Source: Desulfitobacterium dehalogenans ATCC 51507 (lineage in GTDB: Bacteria > Bacillota > Desulfitobacteriia > Desulfitobacteriales > Desulfitobacteriaceae). From it: a stretch of 64,000 bases of DNA. Location: contig NC_018017.1 in assembly GCF_000243155.2 (NCBI RefSeq), positions 3,038,001 through 3,102,000 of the forward strand, written 5' to 3'. Position numbers and translations under genes: made by a program. Below the pieces are notes generated by a model, which worked only from the letters and a program-made list of their open reading frames with translations, was not told the origin of the DNA and ran no database searches. How positions within the stretch are numbered: position 1 is the first letter of the stretch; every line of letters begins with the position of its first letter. This document shows, one piece after another, positions 31,618 through 40,802 of the stretch.

Positions 31618-32529
31618 TCAAAACTTTAAAGAAATACTATTTGTGGTCAGGTGGCGAAGAATAAGTTGCGGGTAGACTTGAGCAAGGATTTTTCCTGCTG
31701 CTTTGGGAGCAACCTTACCGGGTAAACCAGGAGCGAGTATTGCCTTGATGCCTAAAGCCTTTGCCCATTCAAAATCCGTGCCGCCGGGAAGTGAAGCGAT
31801 ATCGATAATGACAGCCTCATGATTCACTTGTTCCAACATGACTTTGTCCAGAATCAGATTGGGAACGGTGTTGAAAATAAGCTCCGCCTTCCCGATCCTG
31901 TCTTCCAAATCAGCAAAATGGACCGCTTCCAAACCCATTTCCAATGCCCTGGCCAGATCCGCAGGTTTGCGGGCTACTCCAGTAACATGAGCCCCCATCC
32001 CTTTTAATGTCCGGGCAAGAGTCCAGCCACATCGTCCCAGGCCGAGAACAAAGCTCTCACTGCCGTGGATTGTGATGGGCGAGGCCTCCATGGCCATTTG
32101 GATAGCACCTTCTGCAGAAGGAATGGAGTTGAGAATAGCAAGTTGGTCAAGGTTAGCCGTCTCGACAATTTGAATTCCCAGCATTTCCGCCGCTGATTTT
32201 AGGGCAGGGCGTGCCCACCCGATAAAAAGCGGCACCTTGGGTGAAGCTGCTTTTAACAGCTCCTTATTCAGCACAATAGGCGTATCGGAATACTTAGCTC
32301 TGACACCCCCATGTTCATCGGTACCGTACATTGGAAAAAGCAAGACGTCTGCCTTCTCTACCGCTTCCAGCGGCGAAGAAAGAAGTGTAACTCCTTGGAT
32401 GGAATCTGCTTTTTCAAATCCGACCCCGACTATGTAGGCCCCTAGCTTTTGAAGCTCCGAAATCATATAAATTTCTCGGTCATCCCCTCCAATTACAGCG
32501 ACTCGAATTCCAGTTAGACCCGCACTCAT
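31618..32529 (-). CDS. dpaA: Dipicolinate synthase subunit A
   Basis: DpaA (SpoVFA) is the NAD(P)-binding subunit of dipicolinate synthase. The product (303 residues) begins MSAGLTGIRVAVIGGDDREI and has a second Rossmann segment, SFVLGLGRCGWTLARTLKGMGA. It ends with a conserved ILAPGLPGKVAPKAAG region. The start at 32529 is preceded by AAAGGGGGC; the frame continues 30 bp upstream without a better site. It lies between dapB and dpaB, so lysine-pathway and spore genes are physically mixed. Confidence 0.95.
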   Translation of the reverse strand: MSAGLTGIRVAVIGGDDREIYMISELQKLGAYIVGVGFEKADSIQGVTLLSSPLEAVEKADVLLFPMYGTDEHGGVRAKYSDTPIVLNKELLKAASPKVPLFIGWARPALKSAAEMLGIQIVETANLDQLAILNSIPSAEGAIQMAMEASPITIHGSESFVLGLGRCGWTLARTLKGMGAHVTGVARKPADLARALEMGLEAVHFADLEDRIGKAELIFNTVPNLILDKVMLEQVNHEAVIIDIASLPGGTDFEWAKALGIKAILAPGLPGKVAPKAAGKILAQVYPQLILRHLTTNSISLKF

Positions 32530-32613
32530 CTTTAAGCCCCCTTTGAGACTGTGTCCCATGACTACTATCCAGTATATGAGGAAAGATAGAATGCGGTTCC
32601 CCGATGATGATTC

Positions 32614-33417
32614 CTATTCGAGGAAATTCTCTAAGCCTATTACCAAATTTGAGAGTTGGCTCCCTTTGCGAATAGCTAACATAACCCCGGGCATATAGGT
32701 TTCCCGGGAGAGGGCATCATGGCGGATCGTCAAGGCTTGTCCAAGGCCGCCAAAAATCACTTCCTGATGAGCTATAAATCCGGGCAGACGGACAGAGTGG
32801 ATATGAATTCCATCTACATCACCGCCCCGTGACCCCTTGATCTTTTCGTACTCATTGGGATGACCCTGTACCAGGGGCTTTCTCACTTCCGATATCCACT
32901 CTACAGTTTTGAGAGCCGTTCCAGAAGGTGCATCCAGCTTTTGGTCATGATGCAGCTCAATAATCTCTACATTGGGAAAGTACTTTGCCGCTTCTTGGGC
33001 AAAGCGCATCATGAGTATAGCACCAATGGCAAAGTTCGGTGCAATAAAGGCTCCCACTTTAGTCTGATCCACAAGATCACTGATTTCCGCGATATCGGCT
33101 TCATCTAAGCCCGTGGTCCCTAAGATGGGAACAACTCCGGCCAATAAAGCACATTTTGTATTTTTCAATACGGACTGAGGATTGGTAAAATCCACCAAGA
33201 CATCTGCCCGACTCTCCTTAAGATGCACACCTTCCAGAGGGCCGGTTATCTCAATCCCTAGGGGAGCAGTGGCAAGAATCTCTCCTATATCCTTACCTTG
33301 TTGGCGTGCATCCGAAGCACCCACAAGCTGCATATCTTCCTGGCCGAGGATAGTGCGAACCACTTCTTTTCCCATTTTCCCTCCGGCTCCAGAAACAAAA
33401 ACACGAATCTTCTTCAT
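32614..33417 (-). CDS. dapB: 4-hydroxy-tetrahydrodipicolinate reductase
   Basis: DapB reduces the DapA product to tetrahydrodipicolinate and so competes with DpaAB for it. The 267-residue enzyme has VSGAGGKMGKEVV (nucleotide binding), GTTGLDEAD, and the catalytic ELHHDQKLDAPSGTA with the His and Lys pair. In B. subtilis dapB lies elsewhere, so its place ahead of dpaAB is a local difference. Two hairpins lie just upstream. Confidence 0.97.
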   Translation of the reverse strand: MKKIRVFVSGAGGKMGKEVVRTILGQEDMQLVGASDARQQGKDIGEILATAPLGIEITGPLEGVHLKESRADVLVDFTNPQSVLKNTKCALLAGVVPILGTTGLDEADIAEISDLVDQTKVGAFIAPNFAIGAILMMRFAQEAAKYFPNVEIIELHHDQKLDAPSGTALKTVEWISEVRKPLVQGHPNEYEKIKGSRGGDVDGIHIHSVRLPGFIAHQEVIFGGLGQALTIRHDALSRETYMPGVMLAIRKGSQLSNLVIGLENFLE

Positions 33418-33448
33418 CTATAACCCTCCCAAGAGACCCAACGATAGC

Positions 33449-33494
33449 TAGTGTAGCGACATGCTGAGCTGAAAGTGAACCTGTCACTACACTA
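33449..33494 (-). promoter_or_regulatory. Hairpin in the dapB leader
   Basis: TAGTGTAGTGACA and TGTCGCTACACTA on the minus strand form a 13-bp stem with one G-U pair and a 20-nt loop. It lies 32 bp before the dapB start. No T-run follows. It may be a leader structure; I see no match to the lysine riboswitch. Confidence 0.5.
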
Positions 33495-33496
33495 AC

Positions 33497-33525
33497 AACC
33501 CCGCTGCCACAGGCATTTCGGGGTT
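33497..33525. terminator. Hairpin terminator candidate between ymxH and dapB
   Basis: AACCCCG and CGGGGTT form a perfect 7-bp stem around a 15-nt loop. The T-run is clear only on the plus strand (GCTTTACCTTTTTT). In the transcribed minus direction the tail is weak, so read-through into dapB is possible. Confidence 0.45.
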
Positions 33526-33567
33526 GCTTTACCTTTTTTACTATTTTAGTTAATTAACGTATTCATG

Positions 33568-33846
33568 TCAAACAGAATATTTATTAATACGCTCTGTTCT
33601 ATTACTCATGTCCACAATAATGACTTCAGACCCTACCTTCTTAATGACATCCCAGGGAATGACTAAGATATCTCTATCTCTTTCATTATTTCCCCAAAAC
33701 CCTGAAAAGCCGGAACGGGAAGTAAGTATAATGGCTTCAATCGCTCCGCTTGCCGTAATCGCTAAATCCGCATCACCCACCAGTCCTAGTTTCGCTCCGT
33801 CAAATAAATTAATAATTTCTTTACCTGCTAAGTCACTAAGAAGCAT
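33568..33846 (-). CDS. ymxH: YlmC/YmxH family sporulation protein
   Basis: This is a 92-residue PRC-barrel-like protein (MLLSDLAGKEIINLFDGAKLG, VIPWDVIKKVGSEVIIVD), matching the YlmC/YmxH family common in spore formers. Its biochemical role is not established. The position next to dpaA-side genes agrees with B. subtilis ymxH preceding spoVFA. It follows the small membrane protein gene by 12 bp. Confidence 0.85.
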   Translation of the reverse strand: MLLSDLAGKEIINLFDGAKLGLVGDADLAITASGAIEAIILTSRSGFSGFWGNNERDRDILVIPWDVIKKVGSEVIIVDMSNRTERINKYSV

Positions 33847-33858
33847 AGTTACTCCTCC

Positions 33859-34161
33859 TTATTTTTTAATCTTCAGCCACAATTGGACCATAAAGGGCTG
33901 TACAATGGCTAAGACTAGCGAAATAACGGCAAGTGGCTCGACAACAAAAGCTGAAGGATTCCACCAGTCCTCCGGAATCTTCAAAAAAGAAAACAATAGC
34001 TCCAAAGAGAGATAAATTCCCCCTGCAGTACCTACAAGCTGGGTTATGGCTGCCGATAACAGACTGGGCTTACTCTCTGATCGCCACATAAGCAGATAGC
34101 ACCTGGAGCGAAGAGATACAAGGATTCCAGTGGTAAGTAAAAAGAGTCCTAGGGCTTGCAT
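33859..34161 (-). CDS. Hypothetical membrane protein (100 aa)
   Basis: I do not recognise this family. The sequence has three probable membrane segments: MQALGLFLLTTGILVSL, the region TQLVGTAGGIYLSLELLFSF and LAVISLVLAIVQPFMVQLWL. The C-terminus is basic. The ATG follows an AGGAGG site. It lies between dut and ymxH in the same direction and may be co-transcribed. Confidence 0.7.
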   Translation of the reverse strand: MQALGLFLLTTGILVSLRSRCYLLMWRSESKPSLLSAAITQLVGTAGGIYLSLELLFSFLKIPEDWWNPSAFVVEPLAVISLVLAIVQPFMVQLWLKIKK

Positions 34162-34228
34162 GGCATACCTCCTCTATGGGATGTGTATGACAAGTTCATG
34201 AGCCCTAGAACTCTTTACAACCAACGAC

Positions 34229-34684
34229 TTATGAAACACCTGTTGAGCCAAAGCCACCTTGGCCTCGGTCGGTCTCGTCTAATTGATCCACCAAGTAAAA
34301 TTCTCCAATGAATACAGGGAGAAAAACCATTTGTGCAACCCGATCCCCGTCCTTCACAACAAAAGGTTCCGGGCCCTGATTGATAACTGCAACCAGAATC
34401 TCACCCCGATAATCTGAATCGACGACGCCCACCCCGTTGGCTAACGCCAAACCATACTTAGAGGCTAAACCACTTCGGGCAAAAACAAAGGCCCCCACAC
34501 CTTTATGAGGCAGCTCTATGGCCAGCCCAGTAGGTATTTTAACGATCTGCCCCGGGTTGATGAGTAGATCCTGATCCAGAGAGGCTTGTAAATCCACACC
34601 CGCTGCTCCCGGCGTTGCGTATTGCGGAAGATTTGGGGCCTTATCTCTCCTGACGTAAGCTATTTTTACTTTAAGCGAATTCAA
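34229..34684 (-). CDS. dut: dUTP diphosphatase
   Basis: Dut hydrolyses dUTP to dUMP, which keeps uracil out of DNA and feeds thymidylate synthesis. The 151-residue trimeric-type enzyme shows the five family motifs, including PGAAGVDLQA, ARSGLASKYGLALANGVGVVD with the catalytic Asp, and the C-terminal GGFGSTG arm. It lies 30 bp after the M16 peptidase gene. Confidence 0.95.
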   Translation of the reverse strand: MNSLKVKIAYVRRDKAPNLPQYATPGAAGVDLQASLDQDLLINPGQIVKIPTGLAIELPHKGVGAFVFARSGLASKYGLALANGVGVVDSDYRGEILVAVINQGPEPFVVKDGDRVAQMVFLPVFIGEFYLVDQLDETDRGQGGFGSTGVS

Positions 34685-34714
34685 TTTGCTTTTCCTCTCC
34701 TAATAAACATTGCC

Positions 34715-35989
34715 TTATTCTTCGGTCCAGCCTATTTTATCCAACAATGCTTCTATGTTCACTTCATTCCCTGCCGGCCCTAACATGAGAAGGCTTATCT
34801 TATCCCGCTTCCACAGACGGTTTACCACTCTCTTCGTATCCTCGACGGTAACGCGTTCCAGCTTTTCAACCACTTCTTCGGGAGAAACAACCCGATTATA
34901 GGTCAATTCCGTCTTGCCTAAACGACTCATCCTGCTGTTTGCTGATTCTAATCCTAAGTAAAGTCCGCCCTTAATCTGAGACTTGGTCCGATCCAGCTCT
35001 GATTGTGAGATACCATTCTTCTTAATGTCTAAAATCTCAGCGAGAGCGCATTCCACAACTTCTTGGGAATTTGAGGGTGTGGTTCCTGCATAAATAGCAA
35101 ACAAGCCGGTATCCACATAAGTGGAATGATAAGAGAACACCGTATAGGCCATCCCCCGCTGTTCTCTGATCTCCTGGAACAAACGGGAACTTAAGCCTCC
35201 CCCCAAGATATTATTGAAGATGTGCATGGGATAAATATCCTCATCTTCTTGCCCTAGACCGGGAACTCCCAGGATGAGGTGCATTTGTTCCGTATCTTTC
35301 GGGATCATTTCCTGAACCTGCTGCCCCTTGGGAGTCCCTTCCAAGATCCGTCTTCCTCCCCGTTTAAATTCCCCATATAAGGGAGCAAGCTTTTTCAAGA
35401 CCTCATCATGCTTGATTTTGCCGGCCACGGCAATAACCAGATTATCAGGAGCATAATGATGATCCATAAAGGTCAGGATTTTTTCACGGCTTAGTCCTTT
35501 AACGCTCTCCTCGGTTCCTAATATGGGCCTTCCCAAGGGATGGTCATTCCAGACGTAATCGGAAAACAAATCATGAATAAGCTCATCGGGAGAATCCTCA
35601 TACATTTTTATCTCTTCAATGACCACTTTCTTTTCTTTTTCTATTTCATTTTCATCGAAGAGAGACTCAAAAAACATATCATTAAGTACATCCATAGCTA
35701 GATCCATATCTTCATCCAGAACCTTGGCGTAGTAGCAAGTATATTCTTTCGTGGTAAAGGCATTGAGCTGTCCCCCCACAGCCTCTAAAGATTCAGCGAT
35801 ATCGCGAGCGGTGCGGTTTTTTGTTCCTTTAAAAAACATGTGCTCTATAAAATGGGATATCCCCTCATATCCTTCTTTCTCGTCCCGGGAACCAGCACCT
35901 ACCCATACTCCTACCGCTACTGAGCGTACATGATCGATTTCCTCTGTGATAATGCGAACTCCGTTTGGTAATACAGTTTTTTGATACAT
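34715..35989 (-). CDS. mlpA: M16 family zinc peptidase (MlpA/YmxG type)
   Basis: The 424-residue processing-peptidase-like enzyme has the inverted zinc motif HFIEH (GISHFIEHMFFKGT) and the downstream glutamate region (EKEKKVVIEEI), with the second domain also present. In B. subtilis the counterpart MlpA/YmxG follows ylxY. I start it at 35989 (MYQKTVLPNGVRI), 6 bp after the dacF stop, because AGAGGGGAAG precedes it. The longer in-frame start would overlap dacF. Confidence 0.9.
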   Translation of the reverse strand: MYQKTVLPNGVRIITEEIDHVRSVAVGVWVGAGSRDEKEGYEGISHFIEHMFFKGTKNRTARDIAESLEAVGGQLNAFTTKEYTCYYAKVLDEDMDLAMDVLNDMFFESLFDENEIEKEKKVVIEEIKMYEDSPDELIHDLFSDYVWNDHPLGRPILGTEESVKGLSREKILTFMDHHYAPDNLVIAVAGKIKHDEVLKKLAPLYGEFKRGGRRILEGTPKGQQVQEMIPKDTEQMHLILGVPGLGQEDEDIYPMHIFNNILGGGLSSRLFQEIREQRGMAYTVFSYHSTYVDTGLFAIYAGTTPSNSQEVVECALAEILDIKKNGISQSELDRTKSQIKGGLYLGLESANSRMSRLGKTELTYNRVVSPEEVVEKLERVTVEDTKRVVNRLWKRDKISLLMLGPAGNEVNIEALLDKIGWTEE

Positions 35990-35994
35990 ATCTT

Positions 35995-37134
35995 TCACTT
36001 CCCCTCTAAGAGATTCGTTAATCTCCCCTTTTGCTTGACAGGACTTTCGGCATAGAGTGGGGTGCTGCTTAACTTTCCTCCGTTCAGCCACACCTCATAT
36101 GCTCCTAAGACCTCGCCGGCATTAATAGGGAGACTCTCATCCCTTGTCCAAACAATTTTCTTTTCAAGTTTTTCCTTATCTTTCTTTAAAATACTGATGT
36201 CAACCGGATTCTGAGCAAACGCTTTGACAGGTTCTGTATTTTTAGCGGGAAACTCGATGGTTTCTCCGGCTTGTATAATATTCAGTGTTTCTGTTTCGTC
36301 AAAACCCCATTCCAAAAGCTTTTGTGCATCTCCGAAACGGTTGGGAGCATGGAGAACAACGGCAATGAGCTGCCGACCGTCCTTCGTCGCGGCTGCTACT
36401 AAACATTTTCCGGCGGCATTGGTTGTCCCCGTCTTAACTCCATCGCTATAAGGGTAACTCCATAATAGTCTATTGGTATTTTTTAAGTTCATAAAAAAAT
36501 CAGGTTCAATAAAATGAATTTCTGTTTCCTTCAAGCGAGTAATCGAGGTAAACGCTGGAATCTGCAGCCCATAACGAGCCATTAAAGCCAAATCATAGGC
36601 TGTTGAGACATGATTTTTGCCAGGTAGGCCGTTGGTGTTTTCAAAATTAGTATTTCTCGCTCCGAGAAGGAACGCTTTTTGGTTCATTAATCGAATGAAA
36701 TGTTCTTCAGTACCCGCTATATGTTCTCCGATAGCCACGCAGGCATCATTGCCTGATTTAACCATAGCCCCTGTAACCAGTTCGTAAAGCAGAATCTTTT
36801 CCCCGGGGTCCAGATGAATGGTGGATTCGCCTACAGAAGCGGCTTTTTCGCTTACCACTACAAGTTCATCAGGTTTTCCCAGCTCCAGTCCGAGAATAGC
36901 CGTTATAATTTTTGTGGTGCTGGCCGGCGGCCTCTGTTTATGAGCATTTTTATCATAGAGTATATCTCCTGTTGCTGCGTCCATAAGTACCGCTGCATCA
37001 GCAGTAATTTTTAACGACGGTGTCGGTATTGGCTCTTGATGCGTGTCCATGGTTTGTGCATACACTGGAGCCGTATTTAAAGATAGTGAAATAAGAACGC
37101 AAACCACGGCCTGCATCCATTTTTGCCTGAACAT
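35995..37134 (-). CDS. dacF: D-alanyl-D-alanine carboxypeptidase (DacF-like)
   Basis: This penicillin-binding-protein-type carboxypeptidase trims the terminal D-Ala of peptidoglycan stems. The 379-residue protein has a signal peptide ending near PVYAQ, then the active-site Ser-Lys in PPASTTKIIT, SGNDACVAIGEH (SxN motif) and GVKTGTTNAAG (KTG motif). The C-terminal PBP5 beta domain is present. Similarity to sporulation DacF is inferred from the surrounding genes. It follows ylxY by 21 bp. Confidence 0.9.
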   Translation of the reverse strand: MFRQKWMQAVVCVLISLSLNTAPVYAQTMDTHQEPIPTPSLKITADAAVLMDAATGDILYDKNAHKQRPPASTTKIITAILGLELGKPDELVVVSEKAASVGESTIHLDPGEKILLYELVTGAMVKSGNDACVAIGEHIAGTEEHFIRLMNQKAFLLGARNTNFENTNGLPGKNHVSTAYDLALMARYGLQIPAFTSITRLKETEIHFIEPDFFMNLKNTNRLLWSYPYSDGVKTGTTNAAGKCLVAAATKDGRQLIAVVLHAPNRFGDAQKLLEWGFDETETLNIIQAGETIEFPAKNTEPVKAFAQNPVDISILKKDKEKLEKKIVWTRDESLPINAGEVLGAYEVWLNGGKLSSTPLYAESPVKQKGRLTNLLEGK

Positions 37135-37155
37135 TCTACCACCTCACATTAAAGT

Positions 37156-37908
37156 CTATGAGGTAGTATCTCCGACTCCTTCCAATGTTATCAGTTCATT
37201 TACAGTAATGAATTGGAATCCTTCATTGGCGAGCCGGCTTAAAATATTCGGCAAAGCTTTCACTGTGTTCTCTTTGGGATGCATTAATACAATGGCTCCT
37301 TCCCGGGTGGGCTTAATACCAAAGCGTACAGCCGGATCCACAATGCGCTTGGTAATAATCTCCGGTGTGCTTTCCGGACGCCAATCCACCGTATCCAAGG
37401 TCCAAAGGATGGTAGTATAGCCAAGATTTTCTGCGGCTTTAAGCCCTGAGGCTCCTTTTTCGCCATAGGGCGGTGCATAATACTTGGTCTTGGTTCCGGT
37501 AATTTCCTGGACGATCTTTTCCGTCTTAAGAATTTCTTCCTGATTGGCACTGATGGATATTTGGTCTGGATGAGGATGGGAATAGCCATGATTCTCTATG
37601 GCATGGCCACGGGCCTGGATCTCTTTCACCATTTCCGGATTATTTTGGGCCCAGCGTCCCGTAAGGAAAAAGGTTGCTTTTCCATTATATTTATCTAAAG
37701 CATCCAGAATACCGGGCAGAAATTCTCCGCCCCAGTCCACGTTAATGGTTAAAGCCATGACTTTTTTCTCGGTTTTGACTTGGTCTATGGGGGTGGGAAG
37801 ATTAGCAACAATCCCCACCACTCTTTGTTCTATGAGTATGCCAAGAGCTAATACGAGAACAAGCCCGAGAAGCTTTAAGGTCTTAAATGGAACTTTAAAA
37901 ACATACAT
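37156..37908 (-). CDS. ylxY: Polysaccharide deacetylase (YlxY-like)
   Basis: The 250-residue protein has an N-terminal signal anchor (LLGLVLVLALGILIEQRVVG) and a NodB fold: ALTINVDWGGEF in place of the usual TFDDG, ENHGYSHPHPD with the metal-binding His pair, YYAPPYGEKG and a C-terminal VLMHPKENT. Such enzymes remove acetyl groups from cell-wall sugars. The place after pnp matches B. subtilis ylxY. The start at 37908 follows GAAGGGGGT; the in-frame ATG 18 bp upstream overlaps that site. Confidence 0.88.
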   Translation of the reverse strand: MYVFKVPFKTLKLLGLVLVLALGILIEQRVVGIVANLPTPIDQVKTEKKVMALTINVDWGGEFLPGILDALDKYNGKATFFLTGRWAQNNPEMVKEIQARGHAIENHGYSHPHPDQISISANQEEILKTEKIVQEITGTKTKYYAPPYGEKGASGLKAAENLGYTTILWTLDTVDWRPESTPEIITKRIVDPAVRFGIKPTREGAIVLMHPKENTVKALPNILSRLANEGFQFITVNELITLEGVGDTTS

Positions 37909-37981
37909 TCGTCTACCCCCTTCCATTTAGATTTATGCAAGGGGGGACGAATGCAGAATAATTCAGGCTATTCTTCTTTAA

Positions 37982-40144
37982 TTATTCCTTGGGTTTTTTA
38001 TTAGCCGTATTTCCATTGGGATTAGGATTGGGCAGTGCTTCCTTCCGGGAAAGATTCAAACGACCTTGCTTGTCAATGCCTGTAGCCTTAACCAGGATTT
38101 CATCTCCCAGTTTCACCACATCCTCTACTTTCTCAACCCGCCCGTGAGCCAGTTGGGAAATATGAACCAATCCTTCTTTACCGCTTAATCCCAGAACACC
38201 AGGAATGACCTCTACGAAGGCTCCGAAGTCCATAACCCGGGTTACCCGGCCATTATAAATACGGCCTACTTCAACCTCTTGAGTGAGGGCCTGGATGATT
38301 TTAAGTGCGTTCTCACCGGCCTCCCCATCTACTGCAGAAATAAAGACACGGCCATCATCTTCAATGTCGATCTTAACACCGGTTTCATCAATGATCTTCT
38401 TAATAGTCTTTCCGCCAGGTCCAATAACCTCACGAATCTTATCTGGGTGAATGGATGCCGTAATGATTCTTGGGGCATAGGGTGAAAGCTCTGGTCGTGG
38501 TTTTTCAATCACGGAGAGCATTTTATCAAGAATAAACAGACGTCCTTCTTTCGCTTGAGTAAGGGCTCTCTCCAAGATCTCCTGGGACACCCCTTTGATT
38601 TTTATATCCATCTGCAAAGCTGTTACACCTTGACTTGTTCCTGCCACTTTGAAATCCATATCCCCATCATGGTCTTCCAGTCCCTGAATGTCCGAAAGAA
38701 TAGCGATATGATTTTCCTCGCTGATCAAGCCCATGGCTATCCCGGCCACAGGGGATTTAATAGGCACCCCGGCGTCCATCAAAGACAGAGTGCTGCCGCA
38801 TACTGATGCCATAGAACTGGATCCATTGGATTCAAGAACCTCAGAAACCAGACGAAGGGTATAGGGGAAGTCGTTTTCATTAGGAATTACGGGGAGAAGG
38901 GCCCGTTCTGCTAAAGCTCCATGACCAATTTCCCGACGGCCAGGTCCGCGCATAGGACGAGTTTCCCCTACGCTGTAAGGTGGGAAATTATAATGATGCA
39001 TATAGCGCTTGGACTCTTCGAGACCTAACCCGTCAAGAATCTGTTCATCACCAACGGCTCCCAAAGTCGCCACCGTGAGCACTTGGGTTTGTCCCCGGGT
39101 AAACAGGCCGGTACCATGAGTTCTGGGCAACAGTCCGACTTCGATACTGATGGGACGAATCTCATCTAAAGCGCGTCCATCGGGTCGAATGTGTTCTACA
39201 GTGATTAAGCGGCGAACAATCTTATGTACGAAGTCTTCCAGAGTTCTATCAATGGCTTTCAGATCTTCAGGATATTGCTCTGCGAAATGGGCTAAAGCTT
39301 CTTCCTTAACTTGTCGGATGGCTTCTTCCCTTGCTTTCTTTTCTTCGGTGCGAACTGCCTGATCCATTTTGTCATAGGCAAATTCTTTGACCACCCGGAC
39401 AATGTCTTCCGATATCTGCTGCATCACGACTTCTTGTTTGGGTTTTGCTAAATTTCTTTCCAGAGCTTCGCGGCGGTAGTTCTCGATAAACTCCGCAATA
39501 CGTTGAATTTCGCGGTGACCAAACATAATGGCTTCCAGCATTTGAGTTTCAGGTACCTCTTGCGCACCAGCTTCTACCATCATCACAGCATCTTTGGTCC
39601 CGGCAACGGTAAGATGCATGACGCTTTTTTCGGACTGTTCAACTGTGGGGTTAATGATAAACTCATCGCCGATTAACCCTACGGTAACTGCAGCTACCGG
39701 TCCTTCGAAAGGAACATTGGAAATCGTCAGCGCAGCCGAAGCTGCATTAATCCCTGTAATGTCGGAGGCACAATCCTGATCTACCGACATGACTTGAGCA
39801 ACAACTTGTACATCGTTGCGATAACCCTCGGGGAAAAGAGGCCGAATCGGCCGGTCGATGAGGCGCGCAGACAAAATAGCCTTCTCACTGGGGCGCCCCT
39901 CCCTCTTAATAAAGCCTCCGGGAATTTTCCCGACGGCATAGAGTCTTTCTTCAAATTCAACGGTCAACGGAAAAAAATCAATACCTTCCCTTGGTTGAGC
40001 ACTTCCAGTAGCAAATGCTGAAACAACGGTATCTCCATACCGGCAGAAAATGGCACCGCCTGCTTGCTTACCGATTTTCCCGGTTTGGAAGGTCATTGTC
40101 CTGCCGCCGACCTGGATCGAACGTTCAAATACTTCCTGTGTCAC
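37982..40144 (-). CDS. pnp: Polyribonucleotide nucleotidyltransferase (PNPase)
   Basis: PNPase degrades RNA 3' to 5' with phosphate and works in mRNA turnover with RNase J and other factors. The 720-residue protein has two RNase PH domains ([38 protein letters not shown]), a KH domain ([16 protein letters not shown]) and a C-terminal S1 domain ([15 protein letters not shown]). It follows rpsO, the usual arrangement, across a 271-bp gap that holds a terminator and a palindromic repeat. Confidence 0.98.
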   Translation of the reverse strand: MTQEVFERSIQVGGRTMTFQTGKIGKQAGGAIFCRYGDTVVSAFATGSAQPREGIDFFPLTVEFEERLYAVGKIPGGFIKREGRPSEKAILSARLIDRPIRPLFPEGYRNDVQVVAQVMSVDQDCASDITGINAASAALTISNVPFEGPVAAVTVGLIGDEFIINPTVEQSEKSVMHLTVAGTKDAVMMVEAGAQEVPETQMLEAIMFGHREIQRIAEFIENYRREALERNLAKPKQEVVMQQISEDIVRVVKEFAYDKMDQAVRTEEKKAREEAIRQVKEEALAHFAEQYPEDLKAIDRTLEDFVHKIVRRLITVEHIRPDGRALDEIRPISIEVGLLPRTHGTGLFTRGQTQVLTVATLGAVGDEQILDGLGLEESKRYMHHYNFPPYSVGETRPMRGPGRREIGHGALAERALLPVIPNENDFPYTLRLVSEVLESNGSSSMASVCGSTLSLMDAGVPIKSPVAGIAMGLISEENHIAILSDIQGLEDHDGDMDFKVAGTSQGVTALQMDIKIKGVSQEILERALTQAKEGRLFILDKMLSVIEKPRPELSPYAPRIITASIHPDKIREVIGPGGKTIKKIIDETGVKIDIEDDGRVFISAVDGEAGENALKIIQALTQEVEVGRIYNGRVTRVMDFGAFVEVIPGVLGLSGKEGLVHISQLAHGRVEKVEDVVKLGDEILVKATGIDKQGRLNLSRKEALPNPNPNGNTANKKPKE

Positions 40145-40250
40145 AATGGAACCTCCTTAAATTCTCTCCAACTATTTTCTTCTTAACTTGATTCATCTTC
40201 GACATATTGTTATTATTTCCTGCATTTAGATTAAAAAAACTAATTATATA

Positions 40251-40347
40251 AAGAAAACCTGATTTCGCTGAGCCGCAGCGAAAGGGTCGTCTTTGGTTGC
40301 CCTTATGCTTAGAAAGTATAGTGCGTAAGTTTATACTTTCTGACAGT
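40251..40347 (+). repeat. Palindromic repeat element, copy A (between rpsO and pnp)
   Basis: This 97-bp unit begins AAGAAAACC and holds GGTTGCCCTTATGCTTAG. It ends in the hairpin AGAAAGTATA...TATACTTTCT followed by GACAGT. A second copy in opposite orientation lies at 41804-41914. The two agree closely except in the middle, where copy B is about 14 bp longer. It is outside the coding sequences and lies between rpsO and pnp. Confidence 0.8.
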
Positions 40348-40351
40348 GCAA

Positions 40352-40384
40352 AAAAGAGAGACAGAAATAGTCTGCCTCTCTTTT
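40352..40384. terminator. Hairpin terminator after rpsO
   Basis: AAAAGAGAG-ACAGA and TCTG-CCTCTCTTTT pair with a short loop and T-runs in both directions. It lies 32 bp beyond the rpsO stop and just before repeat copy A. It may limit read-through from rpsO into pnp. Confidence 0.75.
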
Positions 40385-40415
40385 CTCTCCATATTATAGC
40401 GTTCTGTGGACAAAA

Positions 40416-40682
40416 TTAACGGCGTAAGCCGAGATCAGAAACAATTTTACGATAGCGATTGAAGTCCATATCTTTCAGATAGTTGAGCAGAGCACGGCGT
40501 TGTCCAACCATCTTCAAAAGACCACGGCGGGAATGATGATCCTTCTTATGGGTCTTGAAGTGCTCAGTCAAATAGGTAATGCGCTCAGTGAGCAACGCGA
40601 TTTGTACTTCGGGAGAACCTGTATCTCCTTCGTGTTGTTGGAATTTCGCAATAATTTCTTTTTTCTTTTCCGGTGTCATCAT
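40416..40682 (-). CDS. rpsO: 30S ribosomal protein S15
   Basis: S15 binds the central domain of 16S rRNA early in 30S assembly. The 88-residue protein has the full family pattern ([48 protein letters not shown]). A GGAGGT site precedes two adjacent ATG codons; the first has the better spacing. It lies between ribF and pnp as in B. subtilis. Confidence 0.98.
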   Translation of the reverse strand: MMTPEKKKEIIAKFQQHEGDTGSPEVQIALLTERITYLTEHFKTHKKDHHSRRGLLKMVGQRRALLNYLKDMDFNRYRKIVSDLGLRR

Positions 40683-40802
40683 GGGTGTCTACCTCCAATA
40701 ATTATAAAAATCGCCTACTGCCCAGAATTGCGACGGAGAACGCAAGCCCGAGCGAGCGGTTCTCATGTATTTTACTAGAAAAATTCCTATTTGTAAAGGA
40801 AT

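Noticed and set aside
33418-33567. Lysine riboswitch in front of dapB
   Set aside because: The space is too short and the conserved lysine-box sequences are missing; only two simple hairpins are seen.
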